In this document: piece after piece, positions 46,144-59,233 of the stretch | Layout of the letters: every line of letters begins with the position of its first letter | Numbering within the stretch: the first letter of the stretch is position 1 | From: Pempheris klunzingeri | Taxonomy: Eukaryota; Chordata; Actinopteri; Acropomatiformes; Pempheridae | Direction: 5' to 3' | DNA: 64,000 nt | Assembly: GCF_042242105.1 (NCBI RefSeq) | Contig: NC_092027.1 | Coordinates: 11,071,721-11,135,720 of the forward strand | Notes under the pieces: model-generated | What the model saw: the letters and a program-made list of their open reading frames with translations, nothing else | Told to the model about the DNA's origin: nothing | The model's database searches: none | Program-made: the position numbers and the translations under genes

Positions 46144-46560
46144 TATTTTTTTGCGGTTGCTGTTTTAAAAGAAAAAAAAAAAAAAAAAGTTCAGCCGCCT
46201 TTGCCCGCAGAAAGAGGGGCTCTGGTCCCGGGGTTTCTGCGAGAAAAAAAAAAAAATCCTTGTGCTTCGTCTCTGGTGGAGAGGTTTGTGTTTTCTCTCG
46301 TTTATTTCACCTCCTGGAGTTTCTTTTGACGCGCTCCGCCGGACACAAGCGAGGACTTTCCCGGAGGACAGGAGGTGAGCAGCTCGCCGCGTTGACTTGG
46401 GAGTGTGAGTTAAGTTTTGAAATGACATCAGCCCTCCTAAAAAATGGGATCCTGCGAGGCCTTCACTTACCGCTCGTAATCTCCGGCTTCCTCGGTCGCG
46501 GCTTCGCTGCAGCAAGCAAGAGTTGCTGTAATACAACGCCAATTAAAAACCCAACGCACG
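46144..46560 (-). promoter_or_regulatory. pard6g 5' UTR and promoter region
   Basis: The interval upstream of the start codon is richer in CpG (for example ACGCGCTCCGCCGG and CTCGCCGCG) than the surrounding sequence. It has A-rich runs at about 46170-46187 and 46243-46257 on the plus strand. The open frames on both strands here are by-products of composition. The transcription start is not determined. Confidence 0.5.
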
Positions 46561-48904
46561 ATGAAGACTACAGGTGATAATCTAAATTGGTTATGTAGTC
46601 TGAATGCATTATGTGGTTTATCTAAATAAAACACAGCAAGTCTTTAAATTGTCCAACTCTCCTCCATCACTCTTTAAGGTAGCCCACTGTAGTAAAGATA
46701 AAAAGGAGTCTTTAGATGGATGTGGACTACAAGGTTGAAAATAGCTTACATTTGTCTTGGTCGGCCAATTAATCAATACCAACAAAGACTAATTACTCTT
46801 CTCCAGTACTGTCCGTGCTTTCTTTTGCTCGTTTATGACAGTTTAGTAATAGGTGTAACATTTCCGACAGCCTCTGAAGGCGGCACCATGCACCCTGGTC
46901 CTCCGATGCGCCAGAGGACGCATTTCTCAGCACAAATGTTTTCACTGATGTAGTTTAAAAGGCCAGATAGTTCGTTATGATGGTCAATTGTGGAAACTGG
47001 GATTAAGTACAGCTCCAAGAGCCACATCAATCTTATTTACAGTTATATATTTATTTTAGTTATGTATTGCCACAAATCTCTGCAGGACAAATTTTCAAAC
47101 TGAAATGAAATGTTTGAGAGAGACAGAGCGATACACAGACATCATCATCACTGTAAGTTGACTTTCTTTTTCCTTCATTATAACTCATGTTGCTGAGCTG
47201 ATAAATATTAAAACAAGGCAGGAAAATTCATCTGTGATCTGTTGTGTCCTCACTTTTCATTCACAAGGAGCAAAAACATGTCATATTCCCAGTACTGGTG
47301 ATATCTCATTTTGTTCTTCCCAGAACCTAAACATTAGTAGAGGGCAGCAAATCTTTTGTCAGCAGAAAGCTTCAAAGTGCAACATCCCCAAATGTCACCA
47401 AAACTGATAAATGTTGCACAGGTCAAAATGCCAAAAAGTAAGCATCATTTCCCCTGAGGCGTCCTGGTATTTCTCCATGTTTTCACCCTGCTACCCTGGA
47501 CTGTAACAAACAGCCACAGTGTAAGAAGCTCAGGGGAATACAAGGTGATGAATAACCCTGACTGCTGTCCTGCTTTACAACATTCCTGGGCCTGTGAAGC
47601 CGCCTGTGTACAACAGCTGCAGTTTGTGATGCCTCTCAGTAGCTGCAGCCATTGCTTGTTTACTCACTACAGGAATGTGTTGATCAGTCACCAACCCACT
47701 AAATCCACTGTCAGATGTCGGTGTCACTGAAGCTACACACTTGGGGTATACCAGTGTTTCCAATGTGGTTTTATGTAGTGTTGGTGCTCTGTGGTATCTT
47801 TAGTTCTGGTACATCCATGACCATGTTTTAGTTCCAGTTATGATTGCAGAGCCAATTTCCATCTCTTAAATGGGATTACACCTCATATTACCCAATTGCA
47901 GACAATGACTGCTTGACAAAATCAAATTAATATGCGAGTCTCTGATGTGGAGCTCCTAATTTTTTCATGAAAAGGCTCAAAATACAATGATTGCAGATTC
48001 CATAGATCATGATTCACCTGTTTAAGTTATTATCAACAGGAATCCGAAGGCCTCATGAGTCACCTCAAACAGTATGAAATGCATGCACCAGTTTGGACGT
48101 GACGCGATACAAGACATTTGAGATCAGAAAATTATTTCAAATGGGTTTTTATTGAATTTCTGGTGAAAAAACATAGACGAAGAAAGAACAGAAAGAACAA
48201 AAAAGCACAACTGTATTGATGCCACATGTGAATACAACGTCTGCATACCCCACATACCAGAATCACCCGTGCCTGTAATGGCAGCACAACAGATAGATGG
48301 AGGCAAAAGAAGAAAAATATGGAAGGAGGGTGGGTGGGGGGGTATATATGGGAGAATATGTCAAAAATCAAGAATGTATGCATATTTGGGCACGTCCAAA
48401 ACCTATGGCCTAGGGTAGCAGGGACTTCATGGCATCTGATAAAATTTGGGTCTGAGCCGGGAGACATCCAGGCCAGTTTGACTTTCCAGAGGTGCAGACG
48501 GTTAAGTACCTTAAACAGTAATAATCCAAGCCTAATATAAATTGAGGATGTGTGTGTTCTTTTAATAGCTGTTTGCCAAAGAGATCAGGAAATGATAACC
48601 AACAAAATTATGCTCAGTTATATTCTGCTTGTAACTTGGTATGGTCCATGGTGAATGGTAAATGCCATGAAATAATTCTGACACTGGGTTTTTCAATATT
48701 TTTTTGTGCTGCAAAATTATCTTTGAGTTATTTCTGATCTGAGATTGACATTTTATGTGGAGCATAATCCATCAGACAGAAATTGTTGCAACATTTGAAA
48801 GGTGGAGAAAGCTTCATAAATGACCTTTAATGAAACATTAAGACTGTGTCTTCAAGAATTAATTGCATTTGTGAGAAATACAATTCTTGAATGGTTGGGT
48901 CTCC

Positions 48905-49002
48905 TAATTAAAGAGTTTGGTCTTGACCTGCTCTTTATGGAAAGCGTCTTGAGATGACGCTGTTATGAAGTGGCGCTATATAAATAAAGATTGATTGATT
49001 GA
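48905..49002 (+). repeat. Retroposon 3' tail with (GATT)n
   Basis: AAGCGTCTTGAGATGACGCT, then GTGGCGCTATATAAATAAAG and ATTGATTGATTG. This is a classic 3' end of fish LINE/SINE copies. Confidence 0.72.
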
Positions 49003-49754
49003 ACAGTCAGGTCAAGATCAGCTGGCTTTGTTGCATCTTGACTAAACAAAGTCTTTATTCATTATGACTTTAAATTATTTGTAATCATTTCAAAACATTG
49101 CAAAAGAGCCACTTCAGTGTTAAATCATTTTACAATAACTGTAGGCTGAACAGAGTACATTGATCATGGTAATACACCAACATACACGTCATTAAATCAA
49201 GGATATTACAAAAAAATCATTTAAAAAAATATAAAAGGTAGACTCAATCATGCACAATTAAAAACAGCTTTACTTTATTCGCTTGAATTCCCTTCAGAGA
49301 CATTCATGTCTGTCTGTACTTATACCGCATTTTTTTGAGGCGATGAATTGACACACATGAGTATTGGGATGTTTTTAAATGAGTCTATTGCAGTAGGTGC
49401 AGCCAGGGTTTCATAATGTTGCATGTGCGAGTGTCTGGGTACCACTGTAGGATCATTTTTCCTGTCCTTAACATAGTCCCATTTTGCCAGCAGAGGTCAG
49501 CACATACCCACACTTTTAGAGGCAGAAGGCTTTTCACTGCGAGCGCTGACACAACAATTACGAGGCACTTTCAGGCTAAATATGTCTGAATCATGTATCA
49601 CACCATTTAGGATTTTGACATTGCAGCATGCATACACACATCATTTGTGTGAGAAAAATGGATGTTTCACCCAAAAGCTGGACTTGGTATTTGATGAAAC
49701 ATGCAAAAGAGAGATTGCTCTGAGAAAAATGGGAGGACCAAGAATTCTGGAGAC

Positions 49755-49756
<2 letters not shown>

Positions 49757-49799
<43 letters not shown>
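49757..49799 (+). repeat. (GA)n microsatellite
   Basis: About 21 GA units, uninterrupted. Confidence 0.98.
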
Positions 49800-49802
<3 letters not shown>

Positions 49803-51409
49803 CAACAAAAAAATTTTATATGAAAATACATTTTACAAGTTTACAGAGGGCTGCCAATTAGGCTAAACACATGATTTCATTTGTAATAGATCTGAATGTA
49901 TACTGGGATTTAAACAATTGAGTTTTGCAATGTGAGGCCTCCTGAAACTTGGTAAAAGAGTGGTTTACTATTTATGAACATAGTCTCCACTACTCATTTT
50001 TTTTTGAATAAGTATTGATTCAGCATCGGTGGGTTTACAGTATGTGAAGGAATTAATGAAGAAGCTTTTACTGATACTGTGCTTCACTGAAAAAAAGCCA
50101 CAAGGACAAATTAGACAAAGACTATAAGAAGAAGGGCAAGGGGGATGATAATGAGGAAGAGAGAAAAGGAAGCGACTGAAATCAGGATGAAAATGAATAA
50201 AGGAGGAAGACAAAAGACAGGTGAAAAGGAAAGAAATGGCGAAGGCTGAGTTAATCATTGCATTCAGACAGCAACTCTCCCTCTACACTCCTCTAAGGCT
50301 TGTGTGTAATGAGGAGCATGGCAGACAGTCGCTTTGTACACGGAACTCATTGCAGTGTGTGGTTTTAATTCAGCTCCATATGTCCGAATTCAGGTGGTCC
50401 TCTGGTGGTAATATGAGAGGAGGAGATTAGACTGAGATGAAAAGATACTTGCAGTAATCCATCCTCTGTGTAGAGACAGAGAAACATGCTGATTTGGTTA
50501 TGGGAGGGTATTTAGACGGCAGCAGTGCCAGCCTTAAGTCAGCCAGACCAGCAGAAAGGCCCCTGATTCAACCCTCTGCTCTGTTCTGCTCCACTCACTC
50601 ACTGATTAAAGAAAAAGGAGGGCACACACACACAAATACTGCCTTCATATGCATCTCCGGGTGATCTCAGCATTCAGGTCATATTGAATATACATTGCGG
50701 CTGTGTTTTAACATAAGTAGAGCTACAGCCTTTTCTCCGGTTCACACTGAGTCATGACACACCAGATTCTCCAGCCGTGTCCCCTGATTTGTCTACTCAG
50801 TGGACAAAATGAAACACAGGCACAGCACAAGTTGCAAAATGGAAAAATAATCTTTTTGCCGTTTCAATCACGCCGTCTCTCTCCTGCTGTGTAGTTCTCA
50901 AAGTATGAGTCTGTATGAGTCCGAGAGGAGGTTTAAAAAAAAAAAACAAACAAAAAGGATGGTGAGAGTTTGGAGTAGGCAGAAAGACAGACAGTGAAGT
51001 GAGCACATGCAGTGTTGGCAGAGGCTCTCTAGAAAGTCGTCACCTTTGTTACGGGGGCGATTTCACCAAGTATTACTGACCACATCTGCTGCTTTTGGAT
51101 AAGAAATATCTATATATGTCATTGAATGCTCCACTCATGTAGTACTGGACAACTCCGTTTTAGTCAGAATTATTCAGGGAGAATCAAGCTTGGTCTTCAA
51201 AGTCGTTTAAAGATCTTCCTCTTCCAAGAGGACTTTCTCACCTAACGTGCCTTCTTATAGTAACTGTATTCCCTGTAGCTTCTCCTAGAGCTACTCTGGC
51301 TTGGTTGTACCTCTTTGTGCCTTGCTACAAAAGAGTCAGCTAAAAGAAAAAATGTAAATGCAGCACGTAAAAGAAGTAGGTCAACATTTATTGTACTGCC
51401 CTACTTAGG

Positions 51410-51690
51410 TCCACTATTTTATCTTCTATACTTCCCCTAAGGAAGATTTGCAAATACAATATGAATGTGCTTTTATGCCGATGACATCCAACTGTATGTT
51501 CGTGTTTACACCAGTAGTTTAGTTGCCATCATAAATTGCCTTGAGAACATTAAATGCTGCATGTCCAGCTATTCCCCCCATAACAGTAAATTTGGAACCA
51601 TTTTATGCTTGCCCCCCTGCTCCATCCATCTGATCAGTAATACCCTTGGCAGTCTTGACAATCAATGTAAAGCCTTTAGCTGGAAACCTG
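51410..51690 (+). mobile_element. L2-like LINE reverse transcriptase relic
   Basis: Encodes the RT catalytic motif in the block CFYADDIQLYV (51468-51500). It is preceded in another frame by LPLRKICKYN and followed by NCLENIKCCMS and SNTLGSLDNQCK. These fit the finger/palm order of L2-clade elements (LPLG..IR.YN, YADDTQLY, CLEDIK.WM, LG.L). A frameshift lies just before the YADD motif, so it is inactive. The sequence after 51690 does not continue the element recognisably. Confidence 0.75.
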
Positions 51691-52689
51691 GCTGTGCCAC
51701 AGGTGTAGCTTTCCCTAGGAATCGAAGCCACCAAATGCCAGGGAGCCACAAGGAGACAGGATCCAGGAGGGACAGGGACAAAACTCATGGTCAGAGACAG
51801 AAGGCTGAGGTGATCACCGGGAAAGACACAAGGCGGGTTGGTCAGAGACAGGCTGGGTGAGCAAAGGCGATCAGTCCAGGATTGAGTGCTGGAGAGCCAT
51901 GCATCAAGTAGCAAAGAACAATCTGGCAGTGAATGAGTGGTGAAGGCTTAAATAATGGCTTAATGAGTGATCAGGAGCATGTGAGAGGAACAGGTGGTGG
52001 GAGTGGCTGGCAGGTGAGTGGAAAACTACAGACAGGAGGGTTAACCAGAAGACGGACTGTTTCAAAATGTCTTTTTTAACCTTTTAAGCTGTGCTTTTAT
52101 GTCGTCCTAGCACTACAATTCAATTTCCTCCAGCTGAAGTTCTTCTTCCTCCCTGCCTCAAACATATTTACTTTTTAAATTTTCTGATAAAAGATCTCAG
52201 TGAAAAAAAAGATCATCCTAGTAAAAAATACATACACGGTGGGGCTTTCCGCCTGGACAACCTTCCTTTGAGCTTTCATGGTCAGTGGGTATTGTAGGGC
52301 AAGCAAATAAAGGTGTAATCATGCAGTCAACAAAAGTACAACATTCATGAATGAAATCACATTAAAGGTGACTTTAAATTCAAAATAAATACATGAGTCA
52401 AATAAAATCAAATCATCTTTAAAGGTCAGTTTAATGCGTCTCTGCTTTAAAAAATGTAAAATATAAAAACATGCCTTGATTTCTTCTTTGACCACTTGAA
52501 ATTCCTTCAGTGACATTAAGGATTCAGTCTGTACAACAGTTGCCTTTTTTTCAAATGCAATACATTACCAGAAATGACGTGTGTCAATAAAGTAGTCTCT
52601 GAATATTAGAGCAATTTTTTATTCATTAAATCATTATCTCTTGTCTGACTATTTCTTTGTTTCTTTAGATTTTTTCCCCTATGTGCTAA

Positions 52690-52704
52690 GTTTTTTTTTT
52701 TTTT
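52690..52704 (+). repeat. Poly(T) run
   Basis: T-rich homopolymer near 52.7 kb. Confidence 0.85.
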
Positions 52705-52980
52705 GTGGGTTTCCTGGTTTCCATTAGTTTGGAACCATTACAGATGTTGGCCTCTAAAGCCAATTGATACATTGTAAGTGAAACTGAGATTTACACAGTC
52801 TTGATTTGACTTGGCATTAGATACACACACTAATACAAATACAAACACGCACATATTCCCATTATGGACCCCTCACCACCTGAGGGTGCCATTGGCATAC
52901 CCGTAGCTGCATATGAACATGCGCTCAGGCACGTACACAGGCCTGTGAAATTGCTGCTTTCACTCATTTTCTAGGCCTTT

Positions 52981-53016
52981 CTCTCTCTCTCTCCCACACA
53001 CACACACACACACACA
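52981..53016 (+). repeat. (CT)n-(CA)n compound microsatellite
   Basis: Six CT units then about 11 CA units. Confidence 0.95.
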
Positions 53017-53395
53017 TACACATGCACGCTATCACACAATGGCACCTCTCACATATTCTCACATATCCCATATGGATACACACGCATGATTTTTGAAATC
53101 TCTTGATGGGTAAAGTGGCTAAGACCTGCAGCCTGATCTGTACTTTGTCACAGTTTGTGGAGTCAGTAAACTCTACAGGCCAGTAGAAGAAATGATAGTG
53201 TGTAATGGTGCTTTTACAGTGGCCAAGTCCAAATCCAGAGGCAATTCACCTTTAAAAAAAAAAAGGTAAAATTAGTCCCGTTTAAAACCTGTACAAGGTA
53301 GTCAGAAAATCTACCATACTGAACCAGCAGTTTCCTCCTCCTCTCAGTATCAAACTGGTTCAACAGGTTATGATATGCAGAAAAAGTCTGGCCTC

Positions 53396-53680
53396 CTACG
53401 AATCCATTTTTTTCCTACAATGAATATAAATGCACAATAGCCCTTCCTGATTCAGCAATAGTTCTATCTGATCCATGCTGACAAACACCCCCATCATCTT
53501 CCTCCTTCTCCTCTTGTGACGCCGTGCGATGTGGGGCCACTCCTGGTTCATTTCTTCTCCCTTCAGAATGAAAACATCAGCCATCTGGTCCAGGGGTGAA
53601 AGGTCAAATCTCAGGCTGGTAATGAGGATGGCGTCGGTAGGGGGATGTAAGAGGGGTGTGTGTGTGGGTGTGTGTGTGCG
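53396..53680 (-). other. Unassigned open frame, possible coding exon or pseudo-exon
   Basis: The minus-strand frame is open across about 285 nt. A possible acceptor, CATTACCAG, lies at about 53619-53627, followed by a readable peptide: LRFDLSPLDQMADVFILKGE, a tryptophan-bearing segment, then KRRRRK and VSMDQIELLL. The amino acid mix looks more protein-like than the other intergenic frames, but I do not recognise a family. No clear donor or partner exon was found, and it borders a TG/CG microsatellite. It could be chance. Confidence 0.2.
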
Positions 53681-53737
53681 TGTGTGTGTGCGCGCGTGTG
53701 TGTGCGCATGTGTGTTTGCGCACGTGCGTGCGCGTGC
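53656..53737 (+). repeat. Imperfect (TG)n/(CG)n alternating tract
   Basis: 82 bp of almost strict purine-pyrimidine alternation including GTGCGCGCGTGTG and GCGCACGTGCGTGCGCGTGC. Confidence 0.9.
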
Positions 53738-53881
53738 AAACCTTACTGAGAGTGTCTGCTTCCTGAGTGAGCATTAAACATTAACGAGTCAGCTCTGTGA
53801 GTCTGGAGAGAGAAGAGGGGAGACGAGAGGATAGGAGATGTGAGCGGAGGCAAAGAGACAGCGCACGGACAAAGTCACATC

Positions 53882-53908
53882 AGAGAGAGAGAGAGAGAGA
53901 GAGAGAGA
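53882..53908 (+). repeat. (GA)n microsatellite
   Basis: About 13 GA units. Confidence 0.95.
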
Positions 53909-56900
53909 AATGTGCAGGTAGACACATGAATGCATGCACACAACACAAAAAAAACACGTACAGCCACACAAATGCACAGAAAGACAGACTGCATGTGGAT
54001 ATACTCTTCCTTTCAGTTACTCTCCTCTCAAAAAGCTTTTCCTCTTGTTTATTGACTCAGCCTTCCAACATTCAGTGCATCAATAGCTGTGGTCGATGAG
54101 AAAGAAAAAAAGCACAGGGGCTACTGCTGTGATGGAGGTGTTTGAGTGTGTGCGCCTTCATGTTCACCAACTATTTCTTCCACCCAGCCCATTTCATCCA
54201 ACATATCCCATAATTTGTTCCAGTAATTTTCCACCGTGACTGTAATAATTTCCTCTGGATTTCTACTGGCAGTAACTATAACATGCAGGTCTACCTAAAG
54301 GCAAGCTGTTAGGTGATAGTAACAGGTCTCATTTGGCCTCCGTCACCATACCCACCTAATTGGCTGGAAATCACAATGGGCCAGTGGTGAAACTCAGCAG
54401 CGTAGTCAAGTACAGAGAGCTCACAAGTAAGAGTAAGAGTTATACTCAATTCCTCCTATGCTCTTTAGAGACTATTGTGTGTGTGTGTGTGAGTATAGTT
54501 GCCATGGAGATGTAAAAGATGATGGGAATAATGGAATACTCATGTCCTCAGCAGTGAGCTCACCTCTCACACAATATCAGTAACCTTTGGGTGTGATCGT
54601 TTTAGTCTCTGTCTACAACCACAGAATAGTTCAATTATAATACATGTACAGCCGAAGCTCCCCACGTACATCACGTGTGTTAAATAGCGATATCTAATAC
54701 AAGTACAGCAGTCCTCAGGATGTACATGGATGGTGGAGGGGCACAATTGTTGTTATTTTCCACCTAAAACAATTGGCAACAAATGTTTGTACAGTAGCCT
54801 GGTCTAGTCTTCCATTACTGAGTCATTCAACATGTAGTACTATTCTATAGCACATACTATATATCTATACTTGGTTGGATACATGGCCTTGGACAACGAC
54901 AATATACAGTATAGACACATAGACCTATATAGAGATATATAGACCTTTGCTGTCATAGTACATGCACAATGAGATCAGTTACATACTGTCGGTTTCATTT
55001 CACTGCATGTGAAATTGTCAGTGAGAAATCCAGTGGTCAGTGTCAGCAATCACAATAGAAGAGAGTTTGCACAACTCTGGTGTTGGGAAACTTCAAATGT
55101 ACTGAAATAAGAGGAAATTCACAACTTCTCTGTAAAAATACAAAATGTATGGTCTTATCTAAACACAGTAGTTGTTTTCTTTTCTTTTAGTTTTTTCTTT
55201 TTAGGTTTTACTACTCTTTATAAATGTAAAGGTTTACTTTTCTCCTCAAATATTTTCTGTGAAAATATACTTGTTGAAATTCAGGTCGTGGATTTAGACA
55301 CTTCTCTGCCCACAGGAGTTTAAATTGTTTGTCTCCTGGACTGCAGTGAGTCAGAGAGCTGGACTCCTGAACCTGAAATGTTTTGCCTCCAGTGTCCCTC
55401 TTCGGTATCTTTCGGTATAAAATATCAGAGAGTGGCAGGGTTGGAGCATTAGTCTGTGTGTTGTATTGATTATAGAAAAAACTAAGGAGAGTTTGGGCCC
55501 CTTCCTCGCCTTGAAGGCTGGATAAGTGCAATTTGTCTTAGATTCTGAATACTTGGGACAGCCTGGGGAAATTAAAGATATAACTCACAATGCATTCACA
55601 GAATATCTGCTGGTGGGAAAATTAAAATACCTTTTTTTCTGACAAACCCAAAGACATTTCATAACCTCACTCTCTTTTGTTTTTACTGCCTCCAAACCTT
55701 GAGGGAACAGTCTAGTCTGGTGAATGATTTCTACTTTAGTCAAACCTCTCATGATTGTCTGTGTGTGTCTGTGTTAAGCCAGAAAACACTGATACTGTAT
55801 GAGTTCAAACAAACACAAATGCCCTCATGTAGCTGTCTCAGTTGGTTATTCTAACTATTACTGGTGTAATTATCAACATAATCAAATATCACTATGTAAC
55901 ATTGTCAGGTAAAGGCTTTTGCAAGAGATCGCCAGAGAAAAGTGTTAATAATAAAATACATGAGGTGGACTCAGTGCAAAACAATGTAATTTAGGCATGA
56001 GGCTCTGATGACTATAGGGTATCATGGTTCTTGTATAAACCCACTTTCTTGTTGTGGTTGTATGTAATTGAGGACATTATCGTGTAAACTGTCCACCATC
56101 CACCTCATCTACACTGTTACTGCCTTGTGATCCCACGGGGACACTAAATGTTGTGAGCAGACCAGGCTGTGCTCCCACTTTGCTGTAGTTCTTCCATACT
56201 GTGGAAAGTGTAACATGCATTGTAATTTTACACCTCTGGATGGAGCTGTTAACTTTGTTCCATTCTTTTTTATTCAGCTCCAGGCTGTAGTGACAGTCGG
56301 CCTTCCTCTCCTCATAAAAGTCAACATTTGACTAATCTGTAACCTCAAATATCCTGGCTGATGCCGACACAAAATTATTTTTAAGGGTTATTTTTTAATG
56401 AATAAAGGGCTTTCAATTGTATTTGATGTGCTGTATTTTGTGCATCAAAGCAATACATTATAATAAAGTGTGCAACTGTGAAGAATAAAGTTAACTTGCA
56501 TAACACATGTCCAAGTCAACAACAAATTTCAAACTGCTTTGCATTAAATAACAGAGTAACAGAATTTATAGAAATAAAAAACACAATATAGAAGTGACAA
56601 TACAGGAATAAAATTGTGATTAAAAAAATAAATATGTATCAGTAAAAATACAAGATGTGTACTAAACAGAATAAGATACCATTCATAGAAATGTAAAGTT
56701 ATAAATAGGTCAGTGGAATAAAAAGTATTTTTCTACATATTCATTCCTTTGTAGTACTCTAGTACACAGGTAGAATTATTTGGGTGACAAAATGCTGATG
56801 AGAAATATGGGATAAACTAGAATATGGGATGAATACTAAATTGTTATGATATCAACTGCTGTAACATATATATTTGATATTTTACAGTATTGTAAAATGC

Positions 56901-57272
56901 ATCATGCATGGGTGGATTTTAATCGAAAACATGCAACTATGGCATTTTTTGTGAGCATTTTGAAACCTCAAGTGACACATTTGCAACATGAACTTTTTAG
57001 TTTGTGAAAAAGTTCCCATCAGGCCCTCAAAGAGAGACAGAGACAGTCCAGTGCAGACACAGTGTCTAGGCCCGTCTTCCTCCCTACACCAGCAGTAAAG
57101 AGTGTTTATGCGAGCAGCCTGCAGTGCGAGCGCGTCCCACACGGCTCCTTGATTGAAAGAAAACAACATCAATCTCGCGCAGGCCCCAAGGCCTTTAAAT
57201 AACCGGCAGGCTGTTTAGAGCAGAGATCCTATTCCCTCTCTGCTTCTGACTTTGGACACAAAACTGCGTACA

Positions 57273-57301
57273 ACACACACACACACACACACGCACACAC
57301 A
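57273..57301 (+). repeat. (CA)n microsatellite
   Basis: About 14 CA units with one CG. Confidence 0.93.
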
Positions 57302-57479
57302 TTTGAATATATAGATAAACAGATCTTTCTCTTCCTGGTACTCCTTCACCATTTCGCTCGCCCCTTATCATCTTCTCCCTCTGTCCTTCCTCCACACTCC
57401 CTCCTTCCCAAGTGTATTGTGGTCATTTTCATTCATCGCCCCCATGATGCTAAAATGTCAAGGTTAGAGTGTGCCAGTT

Positions 57480-57481
<2 letters not shown>

Positions 57482-57517
<36 letters not shown>
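57482..57517 (+). repeat. (CA)n microsatellite
   Basis: 18 uninterrupted CA units. With the GT tract at 57655-57688 it forms an inverted pair about 140 bp apart. Confidence 0.97.
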
Positions 57518-57519
<2 letters not shown>

Positions 57520-57654
57520 GCTAGAGGAGAGGGAGGGGAAGGGACTACCGACTTTGAATACAAGAATTAGTCAAGCGTGCATTTTCCTTCTTCTCCTTTT
57601 CTTTGCCTCTCTCACTCCTCTGCTGCCCCCTCTCTTTGTTGGCAGGGGCCTTTG

Positions 57655-57720
57655 GTGTGTGTGTGTGTGTGTGTGTGCGTGTGTGTGAGAGAGGGAGAGA
57701 AAAAGAGAGAGAGAGAGAGT
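57655..57720 (+). repeat. (GT)n-(GA)n compound microsatellite
   Basis: About 15 GT units, then GAGAGAGGGAGAGA and a GA run. Confidence 0.95.
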
Positions 57721-58638
57721 ATAAGGGGTGAGGAGTTGCAGAGAGTGTGAGGGTTGGGGTTTAATGTGGTTTGGTGTTTTATTTTGCACGGACGTTCACA
57801 TGCACGCATTTGATCTGGTAAAATTAGCGTCAAATTAAGTAGAGAATAACAAACAAGCAGCTCATATTTCATTCAAGTATTTTTTTTTACTGTTTTTTGT
57901 TCCTTTTTTACGAGCTCACTTTTAGAGCCAAATTGAGATGCAGACTATTTGAAAACATGATATTATTTGTTGCAGAATGAACAGCGCAAAATGAAAAGAA
58001 GGCCTTGGTTGGACGAAAAATATTTTCTATGACTTGAGTGACTTGATTATGGATTTCAGGTAACAGTTGCCATTTCTTCAGTTAATGTTGCAATTTGTAG
58101 ATTAAGTCATTAAAATTATACTCTCTTTTTAGAAAAACAGAAACACAGAAGGAGGGCAGAGGAGAAGAGAGAAACATGTGGTTAATTTTACCTGAAACCA
58201 GCAAGGGATGCACACATTTCCAGGGGTCATCGTTTTTACGTTTTTTCTTTCATCTATGGCAGAATTTTTTTTTTTTTTTGCGGTATAGGGCAGCCATGCA
58301 GACCACTTTTTCATGCACAGTACCCCCACACCAGTGAGTGTATGTGTGAAAGTCTTGTAAAGTGTGTGAGAGGGGGTAAAGTTTGTGACTGTCTGAGGAA
58401 GTGATCAACACACCCAGGATAGTTTGTAGTTGAGGCTGTTCGGGTTAGATTGTGAGCTTTTTTTTCTTATGCTTTATTGGGTGCTCTGACAAACGACAAC
58501 AAGCTTTGCTGAAAGAGGGCAGTGGAGGACAACACACCCTTCACTTCCCCCAAATATCAAATTTTTACCCCCTCTAACCCCTCCTAAAGTCCTCCCCAAA
58601 ACTCCACCACCATCCCTCTTAGAAAGAACCACCCCTCT

Positions 58639-58659
58639 CCCCCCCCCCCCCCCCCCCCC
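58639..58659 (+). repeat. Poly(C) run of 21
   Basis: 21 consecutive C within a strongly pyrimidine-rich 200 bp (58540-58770). Confidence 0.97.
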
Positions 58660-59214
58660 ATCCCTAAAGCAGTGCCCCAAGAGAACAGAGGTAAACATGC
58701 CCCCATTCCCTTCACCCCCCTCAGCTCCCATAGCCCTCACCTCACTCCTCCCCCTCCCCTCTTTCTCTGTGTGTTTGCCAACGGGCAGCTTTCTGGACTG
58801 TTTGGCGTTATGAGGCCTCAAACTCAGGGCACACTTTGAAGATGCTGCAGAAAAAAAAGGCAAGCCTATGATGAAGATCAATTTGTAAGGTTTGTCAGAC
58901 ATCTGTGCATGTTTTCTATGTATTTGCAACCAGGAGTCATTTGGCTGATGGCAAATGAAAAGTTTTCACTCAGCTCTCAGTCACTTAATTTTCTGGCTAA
59001 AAATGGCTCAAAGGGAGACGCAGGACGGATGTTTGCAAACCTGGAAAACATAATCGAAGAGCTAACAGCTGACAGACTAAATTATTGCATTTAATATTAC
59101 AACAGTGTCAAGATTAGGAAAAGTTACATATTCACAAAATCACAAAATTGCTCCTTGAAACAAAAATGTACATTATTTAATTCTTGAGGAAAATTTTCAC
59201 TCTACATTCACTGC

Positions 59215-59233
59215 TTTTTTTTTTTTTTTTTTT
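59215..59233 (+). repeat. Poly(T) run
   Basis: 19 consecutive T. Confidence 0.95.

Noticed and set aside
46165..46577. Open frames of 105-125 codons on both strands at the pard6g promoter
   Set aside because: Low-complexity frames (poly-Phe and poly-Lys from A/T runs) in the CpG-rich 5' region. No similarity recognised.
49480..49505. Second possible CTCF site (CCAGCAGAGGTCAGC)
   Set aside because: The core lacks the GGC that follows AG(A/G)(G/T) in good sites. Too weak to list.
55211..55531. 106-codon minus-strand frame
   Set aside because: No family motif, no splice context and ordinary composition. Consistent with chance.
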